Source: Holophagaceae bacterium (GTDB taxonomy: Bacteria; Acidobacteriota; Holophagae; Holophagales; Holophagaceae). Taken from it: 50,237 nt of DNA. Location of the stretch: contig JANYJQ010000030.1 in NCBI GenBank assembly GCA_025358435.1, positions 1 through 50,237 on the forward strand, in the 5' to 3' direction. The position numbers and the translations under genes are program-made. The notes under the pieces were generated by a model. That model was given only the letters and a program-made list of their open reading frames with translations, was not told the DNA's origin and ran no database searches. Shown here piece by piece: positions 30,752-38,874 of this stretch. Position 1 is the first letter of the stretch. Each line of letters begins with the position of its first letter.

Positions 30752-32646
30752 AGTTTCCCACTTCTTGATTTCATCGCAGGCTGCGGCTGAACCGGGAACG
30801 CTTGGCCGGTCCATTTTGTGAACATGGCTTTTTGCTGTTCGCTGGCCATGGGGTCCGGAAGAATGCGGTAGGTGCGCCTGGGATTTTCGATGACGGGCAC
30901 CGAAATGGTTTTCACGCGACCGCGATCCGCCACCGTGAACTCTATGTTCTCATCCACCGCGACATCGGCGATGCGCTTTTGGACTTCGGTTCCCGACGTT
31001 GTCCGCCAGCCGTTCACCGCCAGGATTTCCTGCCCGTAGCTGAGGCCCGATTCAAAGGCGGGCGAGCCTGGAATAACGTTCTTGATGGTGGGCGCATCCG
31101 GCATGGTTCCAAATTCCAGTCCTACATAGCTCTTGGCGAAGCGTGCGAGCGTGAGGTCTTTCAAGTCTTCGGGAGGCAGCGATTCCCAGGGAGCTTTAGC
31201 TTCGAACTTCAGGCCGTAGACCGCTTCGATGGCTGAAGAATCAAAGGGCCCGCTGTGGCGGATATGGGCATTCCAGAAGAGTTCCGGATCAAGCCCGGAG
31301 AGCTCCTGGTAGGCCTTCCGGATATCGGCATCGGTCAGTCCCTTCTCACCGTGCCTTTGCCAGAGCAGGGCGAAAAGGTCTTCCATGCCCTTCGACCCTT
31401 TGGATCCCATGCGGATCTGCGCGTCCATCATCAAGCCGACAAGCGCGCCTGTTTCGTAGTAATCCACCGTGCTGTTGGGTGTGAATTCGTTTGGTTTGTA
31501 GAAACGGATCCAGGCATCGAAGCTGGCCTCTTCCAGGCTCTGTTCCGCGCGTCCTGGCCGTTCGCCGTTCTCGGTCCAGCGTCTGCCCCACTCCTTGGCC
31601 TCCGTGGACCAGGGGATCACGCCGGCCTTCATTCCGATCAGATCATCCATGTAGTCGGTGATGCCTTCGTGGAACCACAGCAGCTTGGTATAGTTCTCAC
31701 CGCTATAGTCGAAGGGGCCGAGCACGGGATCGTGCAACCGTTTGACATTCCACGCATGAAAAAACTCGTGGCTGATGAGGCCAAAGAGTCCCTCGTAACC
31801 GGCAGTCTTATTGAAGCGGAAGGGGTCGCTCAGCAGCGAGGTGGAATTCTTGTGCTCCAGCCCTCCACGGGCATTGGGGCTGAAGGTGAGCAGGAAGGTG
31901 AAGTGATCAAAAGGAAACCCGCCAAAAATGCTGCCGGCCTGGGTGACGATCTGCTTAGCGCCTTCTACGATTCGAACCTCGTTCCCATTGTGTTCACCTG
32001 ATATGGCGAACTCGAAATCAGCATTCAGTGCGTGGAAGGCATGAATCCGGAAAGCCCCAAGTTCAAAGGGTGAATCCACCAACTCCTCATAATCGGAAGC
32101 ACGGTAGGCGCCATCTTTGAGGCGTAGGCTAGAAGCCACTTTCCATTCCTTCGGAAAACCCTCGAAACGGACTTCCACGGATCGGTGCTGCTCCTTCTCC
32201 AGGTACATGAAAGTCGCCGCCCCCACCAGCTGCGCGTGGGCAGCGTCCACGTGGTTCGTACGCACCGAAAGTTCGCTGCAGAAGACCCGGTAGCTGAGAA
32301 ATGCCTTGCCTTTCAAAGCTGGCAATTGCCAGCGCTGCTTATCCAATTTCACAGGGCGGTGGAGAGCGCCTTCGGCATCCTTCAGCACCACACGGTCCAC
32401 GAACCGGGCGTAATCGCGCACCAGATAGGAACCTGGCGTCCAGGCCGGAAGCGCCGCCACGGCTCCTTTTGCCAGGGCGCCCCCTGGCAATTCAAGGTCC
32501 ACTTCCACTTCGTGCTGAGCCAGATTGATGGGCCGGACCACCGCCTTGATCGGTTCAATATTCCGCACAGGTCCCTTGGCCATCAACGCTCCTCCACACA
32601 TCATGAGACCTAGCGCGATTCGACACACATTCTGCGCCAACCTCAC
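30748..32646 (-). CDS. M61-family peptidase with PDZ domain
   Basis: A 632-aa exported metallopeptidase of the glycyl-aminopeptidase family. After a signal segment (CRIALGLMMCGGALMA) comes the N-terminal beta domain (PAWTPGSYLVRDYARFV), the zinc site HEFFHAWNVKRL with the downstream Glu in WFHEGITDYMDD, and a C-terminal PDZ domain (about 525-600; IPGSPAFESGLSYGQEILAVNG). M61 enzymes release N-terminal residues, glycine preferentially, from peptides. The GTG at 32646 overlaps the TetR stop (GTGA); an ATG at 32673 is the alternative. Confidence 0.92.
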   Translation of the reverse strand: MRLAQNVCRIALGLMMCGGALMAKGPVRNIEPIKAVVRPINLAQHEVEVDLELPGGALAKGAVAALPAWTPGSYLVRDYARFVDRVVLKDAEGALHRPVKLDKQRWQLPALKGKAFLSYRVFCSELSVRTNHVDAAHAQLVGAATFMYLEKEQHRSVEVRFEGFPKEWKVASSLRLKDGAYRASDYEELVDSPFELGAFRIHAFHALNADFEFAISGEHNGNEVRIVEGAKQIVTQAGSIFGGFPFDHFTFLLTFSPNARGGLEHKNSTSLLSDPFRFNKTAGYEGLFGLISHEFFHAWNVKRLHDPVLGPFDYSGENYTKLLWFHEGITDYMDDLIGMKAGVIPWSTEAKEWGRRWTENGERPGRAEQSLEEASFDAWIRFYKPNEFTPNSTVDYYETGALVGLMMDAQIRMGSKGSKGMEDLFALLWQRHGEKGLTDADIRKAYQELSGLDPELFWNAHIRHSGPFDSSAIEAVYGLKFEAKAPWESLPPEDLKDLTLARFAKSYVGLEFGTMPDAPTIKNVIPGSPAFESGLSYGQEILAVNGWRTTSGTEVQKRIADVAVDENIEFTVADRGRVKTISVPVIENPRRTYRILPDPMASEQQKAMFTKWTGQAFPVQPQPAMKSRSGKL

Positions 32647-33353
32647 AAAACAGGTTCCAGGCCCCGGAGCCAACGATCCACAGCCCAGGCAAGCTCTTTT
32701 TCATCAATGACGTATTCGGGGCGCCGGAGTCCTTCTTCAATGAGCGCGCCAAAAATCGCAGTGAATATCAGGACTTCTTTCCGGGCCTGCTCAAGATTCA
32801 CGCCGAAAACGGTATGGATATACAGACCCAAAGGGCTCAGTGCGCGCTCCACCAACGGCATGAGGTCCCGGAAACCGCTGTCGGGGCTCGGCACAGCGAT
32901 GGAGCGGAAAATGAAGCCCGTGAATTCAGGCGTTTCCCTGAGCAGATCGACGTAACCTCTCGCCAACTCCAAAGCGGAAGCCCGGATGGCGGCGGCTCCT
33001 TCGGGAACCGCCTCCAGCAAAGGCTTCACAAGGTTTTGCACACGCTGTTCGATCACCGCCTGAGCCACCAGGCAGAGTTGGCGGAAAAGCCCCTCCTTGC
33101 TACCGAAGTGGTAGTAGAGGGTGGGTTTTGAAACGCCGGCTTCTTCGGCCACTTCGCGCACCTGCACGCCATCGAAGCCACGCTTGGCGAAATGGTCCAG
33201 GGCGACCAGCAGCAGCTTGGCCTTCAACTCGCCTTGGGCGCTCAAACGCTCAAGGGCATCCCGGAATCGCACCCCGGGGGTGGAGACACCGAGTGCCTCC
33301 GGACTGAAGACCGGCTGCATATCGGTGGTTCCGTGATTCAGGTTTGCGTTCAT
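32643..33353 (-). CDS. TetR-family transcriptional regulator
   Basis: A 236-aa regulator. The helix-turn-helix is at about residues 45-95 (LLLVALDHFAKRGFDGVQ; EEAGVSKPTLYYHFGSKEGLF). The C-terminal ligand domain is all-helical. About 40 extra residues precede the DNA-binding domain. ATG 33353 is used; a TTG at 33365 would overlap the preceding stop. The following gene overlaps its stop (GTGA), so it probably shares a transcript with the M61 peptidase and the glycosyltransferase; it may regulate them or itself. Ligand unknown. Confidence 0.88.
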   Translation of the reverse strand: MNANLNHGTTDMQPVFSPEALGVSTPGVRFRDALERLSAQGELKAKLLLVALDHFAKRGFDGVQVREVAEEAGVSKPTLYYHFGSKEGLFRQLCLVAQAVIEQRVQNLVKPLLEAVPEGAAAIRASALELARGYVDLLRETPEFTGFIFRSIAVPSPDSGFRDLMPLVERALSPLGLYIHTVFGVNLEQARKEVLIFTAIFGALIEEGLRRPEYVIDEKELAWAVDRWLRGLEPVL

Positions 33354-33357
33354 GGCT

Positions 33358-33990
33358 TCATCCAAGATGCCCTAGTTTCAAGAAAATTTCCCGCCAACCT
33401 TCGGGCAATGCCTCCGCATCCCTCGCGATGGTGGCCTCGTCCCCACGGACGAAGGGCCCTGTCCGACCCGCGTCTCCTAGCCGCTCGATATTGCGCCGGG
33501 TCGCCTCCACCAAGGGCATGAGGCCACGGCCTGGCAGTTCGACCCCAGACGCCCGCAGCAGCCCAGCCGCACCCAGCCAAAGCGATGCGGAATGGGCCGA
33601 GGTGAGCACTGCGGCCGCGTGATACAAAGCCTTGTGCCGTGGTTCAAGCTGGAACGGCTCAAAGCCAAGGTCCTGAAAGGCTGATACCAGGAATTCCGGA
33701 ACAGCGCCGGTAAGGGCCAAAGGGGTTCCCCGCCAATCGGCAGGTTCGCCATCGAAGCTGGTAAGGGGATGGGCGCAGGGCACGCCTTCAATGTGAAAGC
33801 TTCCAGAAAGATGGGTGCAGCGCCCCGGAAAACGGGCTGCCTGATCTGGAATGGCACTATCGGACACCGCCAGAAGCACGAAGCCCGTTGGACTCGTTCC
33901 GCTGGGGAGCAGCTCCACGGAGCCTCCCCAGGCCTTGGCCAAGGCCCGTCCTGCGCGCCCCCTGCCAAGAATGCTGAACTCAGCTGCCAT
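33358..33990 (-). CDS. Rossmann-fold DUF2520 protein
   Basis: A 210-aa protein. The N-terminus (FSILGRGRAGRALAKAWGG) is a Rossmann nucleotide-binding motif as in ketopantoate-reductase-like proteins; the C-terminal helical domain (ALYHAAAVLTSAHSASLWLGA; LMPLVEATRRNIERLG) matches DUF2520. Such proteins resemble pyrroline-5-carboxylate or ketopantoate reductases, but their substrate is not established as far as I know. Start ATG 33990; longer in-frame versions run into the divergent gene. It precedes the TetR gene by 4 bases. Confidence 0.82.
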   Translation of the reverse strand: MAAEFSILGRGRAGRALAKAWGGSVELLPSGTSPTGFVLLAVSDSAIPDQAARFPGRCTHLSGSFHIEGVPCAHPLTSFDGEPADWRGTPLALTGAVPEFLVSAFQDLGFEPFQLEPRHKALYHAAAVLTSAHSASLWLGAAGLLRASGVELPGRGLMPLVEATRRNIERLGDAGRTGPFVRGDEATIARDAEALPEGWREIFLKLGHLG

Positions 33991-34012
33991 GACAACAGTG
34001 TGCCAGCGCAGA

Positions 34013-34723
34013 ATGTTCTTTGTGAGTTGGCCCCTTCCCCCCGCCATCGAATGGCCCAAATTCCTGCGGCTGCTTCGCAATCCCGCGCCGCCGGCAGGCT
34101 GGCTCGAGGCTGCCTCGGAACTGGAGGATCTAAAAAAACGCCCCCTGCTATTGCGGTGGATCGCGCAGCACCCCAAAGCCCCGGCCCATCTGCGTGCCCG
34201 ACTGCTGCCGCGGTTGCCGTGGAGAGCCCTGGCAGCGGTAGCCATGGATGCCTCGGCCCACCCTCAGGCCCGGAATTTCGCGACGGAACGGCTCCAAAAT
34301 CTTTGGCCTGGCCTTACCCTCGGCGAAAGGCGGGCATTGGCACCAATGGCGCCGAAACCGCTTTGGCGCCTTATATGGAAAGTGCCTGATGCCAGGGTGC
34401 TTCAAGCTTTTCTTCAAAACCCGCGGCTTCACGAAAGCAGTCTTCTGGCCCTGTTCCATGCGCCCCTTCAACCCTCTCAACTCGAAGCCTTGTCGAATTC
34501 CCTGTGGAAAGAACAGGAAGCCGTAGCTTTGAGGATTCTTCAACTGCTCGATGAGACACTGCAGATGCCTGAGTCAGGGGTAGTGCTCGGTCATGCGGCC
34601 CATTGGATCAAGGTGCTCGAACCCGAGGCAAGGCTTCTGGCATCCACAGGCCTGCGCCACCCGGCTTTGCGACGCATGGCTCGCGCCCATGCAGATAGGG
34701 TGATGGAAGAATTCGGCCTATAA
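34013..34723 (+). CDS. alpha-helical repeat protein of unknown function
   Basis: A 236-aa Leu/Ala/Arg-rich protein that looks like HEAT-type helical hairpins: LLLRWIAQHPKAPAHLRARLL, VAMDASAHPQARNFATERL, VLQAFLQNPRLHESSLLAL, TGLRHPALRRMARAHADRV. The hP-x-h spacing repeats about every 30-40 residues. No signal peptide. Start ATG 34013; ATG 33989 is in frame and overlaps the divergent DUF2520 start. The gene is followed after 33 bp by the hybrid histidine kinase, whose -10 element overlaps its stop, so the two may be expressed separately. Confidence 0.68.
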   Translation: MFFVSWPLPPAIEWPKFLRLLRNPAPPAGWLEAASELEDLKKRPLLLRWIAQHPKAPAHLRARLLPRLPWRALAAVAMDASAHPQARNFATERLQNLWPGLTLGERRALAPMAPKPLWRLIWKVPDARVLQAFLQNPRLHESSLLALFHAPLQPSQLEALSNSLWKEQEAVALRILQLLDETLQMPESGVVLGHAAHWIKVLEPEARLLASTGLRHPALRRMARAHADRVMEEFGL

Positions 34724-34724
34724 T
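34719..34724 (+). promoter_or_regulatory. -10 element before the histidine kinase
   Basis: A perfect TATAAT at 34719-34724 spans the stop codon of the preceding gene, about 32 nt before the kinase ATG. The -35 is not clear. Confidence 0.4.
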
Positions 34725-34756
34725 GGAACCACCGCATTCAGCATTGAAAGGCACCA

Positions 34757-36835
34757 ATGGGAGGATCCGGACTCGGTCCAGAGGAAAGCGAAGGTCAATC
34801 CAAACTCATGGAAGGTCAGCGTCGGCTACTGGAACAACTGGCCCAGGGAAGTCCCACCGAACTACTGCTGGATCATCTTTGCCGTCTCGTGGAATCCCTT
34901 GCGCCCCAGGCCGTCTGCTCGGTTCAGGTCCTCAGCCAGGACGGTTTCCATCTACATCACCTCGCGGGTTCGGGCCTTCCATCAGAATTCGTAGGGGGCA
35001 TCGGCGCTTTGCCCATCGGTCTAAAGGCCGGGAGTTGCGGCACGGCGGCCCATGAGCAACGGACGGTGCTCACCGAGGACATCGCCACAGATCCCCTGTG
35101 GGACGACTATCGTGCCTTAGCCCGGGACCACAATCTGGCGGCCTGCGTTTCACATCCCATATGCGGCCATGATGGGAAAGTGCTCGGCACTTTCGCGCTC
35201 TACCACCAACACGCCGGACCCTTCGAACCCACCGAACTTGCGCTCCTCGAGTCCACCACCAATCTGGCATCGTTGATCCTGCGGATCCAGCAGAGGGACG
35301 AAGCCCTCCGGCAAATCGAAACCCGCTATCGCGCCGTGGTGGAACAATCTGGGGACATGATCTTTTTTTTCGATGTGACCACCAAGCGGATCCTGGAAGC
35401 GAATGTAGCCTTCAAAAACACCCTTGGGTACTGCGACGAAGATTTGGAGAGCCTGACCCTTTACGATCTGGTGGAGGCTGACCGGGAAACGGTGAATCGG
35501 AATGTGGCCCGTGTCGTGGCCGAAGAACATTACACCTTGGGCCGCCGGCCATACCGGCACAAAGATGGCAGGATCCGCGAGGTGGAGGTTGGCGCCAGCC
35601 ATTTGCGCGAGGTTGATCATGATCTGCTGTGTGCGGTCGCCCGTGACGTGACCGATCAGGTCCGCGCTGAAGCGGCTCTGCGGCAGACCCAGAAACTGGA
35701 GAGCCTGGGGCTATTGGCCGGTGGAGTCGCCCATGACTTCAACAATCTGCTCACTGCCATCCTCGGCAATTTGAATCTGGCGCAGATGAATCTGCCGAAA
35801 GGTTCGCCCACCCTTGCCTATCTGGGCAATATCGAAGGCACCGTGCTTCGCGCTGCGGATCTCACTCGCCAGATGCTCACCTACAGCGGAAAAGGGCGAT
35901 TCCTCGTCCAGGCTGTGAATCTGAGCCAAGTCATCAATGAAATGGCTAATCTCCTGGCAGTTTCCATTTCAAAGAAGGTGGTCCTGCACAGCCAGATTCC
36001 AGATGATTTGCCCGCCCTGGAAGCCGACCCGACCCAGATCCAGCAGATCGTGATGAACCTTGTCATCAATGCTTCCGAGGCCATAGGCGACGCGGAAGGC
36101 ACCATCACCATCGCCGCTCGCGCTGCATTCCTGGATGAATTATTCGTCTCCAGCCATCTGCCTGGACAGGCCGTGTCCCCAGGCCCCCATGTCATCTTTG
36201 AAATCTCGGACACGGGCAATGGAATGGATCCGAAAACCATGGCCAGGATCTTTGATCCCTTTTTCACGACCAAGGTCAGCGGCCGCGGCCTTGGCCTGTC
36301 AGCCATGCTTGGCATCCTGCGAAGCCACCATGCAGGGATCAATATCTATTCTGAGATCGGAAGGGGTTCAACATTCCGCATCTATTTCCCTGCCCACCAG
36401 GCGGTTGAACATACCAACGAAGCTCCCAGGCATCCTCCGCGCTCGAGCCTTCCTACCGGTATGGTGCTCATCGTGGATGATGAGCCCGCCATCCGAGCCA
36501 CAGCGGGCGCCATGCTTGAGTCGTTGGGCTTCAAGGTGCTCGAGGCCACCAATGGAATCGAAGCCGTGGAGCTGTACAAAGCCCGCGGGAAGGACATCAT
36601 CCTTGTGCTGCTGGACCTGACCATGCCTCGCATGGATGGCATGTCTGCCTTCAACGCAATCCATGAAATGAATCCTTTGGCTAAAGTCATTCTCTCCAGC
36701 GGCTATAACCGGAAAGAAGCCCTCCAGCCCTTTCTCGGAATCGGACCCGCAGGTTTTCTGAAGAAACCCTACCAGTACAAAGACCTGCGCATTGAGCTTG
36801 AAAAGCTTTTACTGGAAAATGCAGGTGGAAACTGA
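34757..36835 (+). CDS. hybrid sensor histidine kinase (GAF-PAS-HisKA-HATPase-REC)
   Basis: A 692-aa soluble hybrid kinase. A GAF domain spans about residues 35-180 (SCGTAAHEQRTVLTEDIATDPLWDDY), a PAS domain about 185-300 (RYRAVVEQSGDMIFFFD), the phosphoacceptor helix has GGVAHDFNNLLTAILGN, the ATPase domain has NLVINASEAIGD, DTGNGMD and GRGLGLS, and a C-terminal receiver (about 565-685) has VDDEP, LLDLTMPRMDG with the phosphorylatable Asp, and Lys in FLKKPY. No membrane helix, so it senses a cytoplasmic signal. No separate response regulator or output gene is adjacent. Confidence 0.95.
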   Translation: MGGSGLGPEESEGQSKLMEGQRRLLEQLAQGSPTELLLDHLCRLVESLAPQAVCSVQVLSQDGFHLHHLAGSGLPSEFVGGIGALPIGLKAGSCGTAAHEQRTVLTEDIATDPLWDDYRALARDHNLAACVSHPICGHDGKVLGTFALYHQHAGPFEPTELALLESTTNLASLILRIQQRDEALRQIETRYRAVVEQSGDMIFFFDVTTKRILEANVAFKNTLGYCDEDLESLTLYDLVEADRETVNRNVARVVAEEHYTLGRRPYRHKDGRIREVEVGASHLREVDHDLLCAVARDVTDQVRAEAALRQTQKLESLGLLAGGVAHDFNNLLTAILGNLNLAQMNLPKGSPTLAYLGNIEGTVLRAADLTRQMLTYSGKGRFLVQAVNLSQVINEMANLLAVSISKKVVLHSQIPDDLPALEADPTQIQQIVMNLVINASEAIGDAEGTITIAARAAFLDELFVSSHLPGQAVSPGPHVIFEISDTGNGMDPKTMARIFDPFFTTKVSGRGLGLSAMLGILRSHHAGINIYSEIGRGSTFRIYFPAHQAVEHTNEAPRHPPRSSLPTGMVLIVDDEPAIRATAGAMLESLGFKVLEATNGIEAVELYKARGKDIILVLLDLTMPRMDGMSAFNAIHEMNPLAKVILSSGYNRKEALQPFLGIGPAGFLKKPYQYKDLRIELEKLLLENAGGN

Positions 36836-36838
36836 AAT

Positions 36839-37516
36839 TCATGCGCGCTTCAGCACTTCGGCCACCAGGCGCTCGATGCCTACGTACACATCCGAAAGCC
36901 GGGCGTCCCCGAACATGTAAGCGGGAGTGGTGACAAGGTTCAACCCTTCGTCCACCACAACGTCGCGGGCCGATGCGCGGTCCTGAGGATTGGCGCCGAG
37001 AGCCTTGAGCGCCGTGGTGGTGCCCTTGTCGTTCCCGATGGTGAGCGCAGCGCTTTGGCCGGTGTTTTTCAATATGAGGGCGACCAGGGCTGGAGCTATG
37101 CAGATGGCTCCGACCGGTTTTTTCGCTTCAAAGAAGGCCTTCACGAACTGGAACACTTCGGGTTGCACGTCAGCGCCGATTCCGTTGAAGGCAAATCCGC
37201 AATGGTTCTTCGCGACACCAAAACCGCCGGGCATGATGAGCGCGTCGAAGGCTTTTGGATCGGCTTTGGACAAGGCCAATACATCGCCCCGCGCAATGCG
37301 GGCAGCCTCTTCCAGGATATTGCGTTGCTGGCCTTCCACCACCTGGCCCGTCATGTGGTTCACGACATGGTGCTGATCCTTGTCCAGCGCGAAGCACTGG
37401 AATCCCGCGCCATGTTGATCCAGGGCCAGCAGCGTGAGCACCGATTCCCGGATCTCCGCGCCATCCATGTGTCCGCAACCCGCCAGCAATACCGCGACAT
37501 TCAAAACCTTGGCCAT
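36839..37516 (-). CDS. elbB: ElbB-type DJ-1/PfpI glyoxalase-like protein
   Basis: A 225-aa protein of the DJ-1 superfamily, ElbB branch. VAVLLAGCGHMDGAEIRESV at the start, DALIMPGGFGVAKNHCGFAF, and the nucleophile elbow AICIAPALVA with its Cys are characteristic; TTPAYMFGDARLSDVYVGIERLV closes the protein. ElbB (formerly linked to isoprenoid synthesis) is reported to have glyoxalase activity. GGAGG lies about 6 nt before the ATG. It converges on the histidine kinase with 3 bases between stops, and its upstream side holds a heptad-repeat element. Confidence 0.93.
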   Translation of the reverse strand: MAKVLNVAVLLAGCGHMDGAEIRESVLTLLALDQHGAGFQCFALDKDQHHVVNHMTGQVVEGQQRNILEEAARIARGDVLALSKADPKAFDALIMPGGFGVAKNHCGFAFNGIGADVQPEVFQFVKAFFEAKKPVGAICIAPALVALILKNTGQSAALTIGNDKGTTTALKALGANPQDRASARDVVVDEGLNLVTTPAYMFGDARLSDVYVGIERLVAEVLKRA

Positions 37517-37565
37517 GGCTGCCTCCAGAAAAGGACTTCCATTATGACCCTGGAAGGGCAGTGGC

Positions 37566-37659
37566 CTATGAGTTGTGAGTCGAGAGTCGAGAGTCGAGGG
37601 TCAAGAAGTCCCGCTCTCGACTTATCGACTTTTCGACTTTGGACTTTGTACTTAGGACT
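37566..37659. repeat. heptad-repeat inverted array, second locus
   Basis: Left arm: 7-base units TGAGTC-GAGAGTC-GAGAGTC-GAGGGTC (about 37575-37603). Right arm (37613-37659), as reverse complement: GTCCTAA, GTACAAA, GTCCAAA, GTCGAAAA, GTCGATAA, GTCGAGA. The innermost units (GAGTCGAGA-type against TCTCGACTT) can pair. It has the same design as the element at 17.1 kb but a different unit. It lies between divergent genes, just upstream of the aminotransferase -10. Confidence 0.7.
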
Positions 37660-37676
37660 GATTTTCCGCGGCAAGC

Positions 37677-37682
37677 TATCCT
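37677..37682 (+). promoter_or_regulatory. -10 element of the aminotransferase gene, leaderless arrangement
   Basis: TATCCT at 37677-37682 is followed by 6 nt and the GTG start at 37689. The -35 would fall in the end of the heptad array (TTAGGA at 37652-37657, 19-nt spacer). No Shine-Dalgarno. Confidence 0.4.
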
Positions 37683-37688
37683 TGCCCG

Positions 37689-38855
37689 GTGCGCACCTCC
37701 AACCGCCTTCCCACATCTTTGCTGCCCACGGCTTTTTCGAAGCTGGAGGAGGCTCGGCGCGGGTCGGCGGAATTCCTGGATCTCACGGTCTCCAATCCCA
37801 CTCGATGCGGCTTTGATTTCGGGAAGGACGAATGGAGGCAGTTTCTGGCCTCGGATGAGGTGCTTGTTTATGAAGCGGATCCTTGCGGCAGCCTTTCCGC
37901 GCGGAAGGCCATCGCGGCTCATCACGGCCATGGTGTGCTTCCTGAAGATATTCTGCTGACCGCTTCCACCAGCGAGGCCTATTCGTGGCTTTTCAAGCTG
38001 CTTTGCGATCCCGGAGACCAGGTGTTGGTGCCCAGCCCAAGCTACCCGCTCTTCGAGCATCTGGCCTCGCTGGAAGGTCTTGGAACCGTAAAAGTCTCCG
38101 CCTATTTCCACGAGCGGTGGTGCCTTGACGTTCCAGCCCTGGAAGCTGCCTGCGGCCCGAACACGCGCGCCATCCTCATCGTCAACCCCAACAATCCCTC
38201 GGGGCAATTCGTTTCAATCAGCGAGTGGAGGGACCTGACCATGCTTTGCGCAAAACGAGATCTCGCGTTGATGGTGGACGAGGTTTTTGCTGATTTTCCA
38301 CTGGAGAAGGCCTCGGATCCGATGCGCACGGCCGTATCGGATCCAGACCCGCCCTGCCCTGTCTTCGTTCTATCGGGCCTCAGCAAGGTGGCTCTGATGC
38401 CTCAGGTGAAACTGGGATGGATTCTGCTGCGGGGGAAAGCAAGGGCTTACCTCGAGCCCCTGGCATTTCTCGCGGACCAGTACCTTTCCGTGTCGGCCTC
38501 GGCTCAAGCCGTTGCCGCGCCTGCCCTGTCGGCAGCGCCAGGCCGGCGGGAAAGAGTGCTCGAGCGCGCTGTTGAAAATTTGAGGTGCCTTGATGAATCG
38601 CTGAAGGAACATCGCCATCTTTCCCGGCTTCCGGTGGATGGCGGCTGGTCCGTGATCCTGCGGCGCCCGGCCCTTCATGGCGCCGATGACCAGACCTGCG
38701 CCCATCGCCTGCTGGAAGAAGCTTCAGTACTGGTTCACCCTGGCTCATTCTTTGACCTGCCCACTGAGGGGTACCTGGTATTGAGCCTGCTCACTCCCCT
38801 GGAAAACTTTCGAGAAGGCCTTTCGCGCATCCTGCCCAGACTGCCTGTAGACTGA
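37689..38855 (+). CDS. pyridoxal-phosphate aminotransferase, class I/II
   Basis: A 388-aa fold-type I PLP enzyme. TASTSEAYSWLFKLLCDPGD, VNPNNPSGQFVS, MVDEVFADF and LSGLSKVALMPQVKLGW (Lys of the SK pair holds PLP) are the class I/II markers, and FFDLPTEGYLVLSLLT supplies the late Arg-region equivalent. It probably transfers an amino group between an amino acid and a 2-oxo acid; the amino-acid specificity is not visible. Start is GTG 37689, supported by the 6-nt spacing to a -10 hexamer. It is followed by the DUF4178 gene after 19 bp. Confidence 0.9.
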   Translation: MRTSNRLPTSLLPTAFSKLEEARRGSAEFLDLTVSNPTRCGFDFGKDEWRQFLASDEVLVYEADPCGSLSARKAIAAHHGHGVLPEDILLTASTSEAYSWLFKLLCDPGDQVLVPSPSYPLFEHLASLEGLGTVKVSAYFHERWCLDVPALEAACGPNTRAILIVNPNNPSGQFVSISEWRDLTMLCAKRDLALMVDEVFADFPLEKASDPMRTAVSDPDPPCPVFVLSGLSKVALMPQVKLGWILLRGKARAYLEPLAFLADQYLSVSASAQAVAAPALSAAPGRRERVLERAVENLRCLDESLKEHRHLSRLPVDGGWSVILRRPALHGADDQTCAHRLLEEASVLVHPGSFFDLPTEGYLVLSLLTPLENFREGLSRILPRLPVD

Positions 38856-38874
38856 AATCCGAATTCCAAATCCC

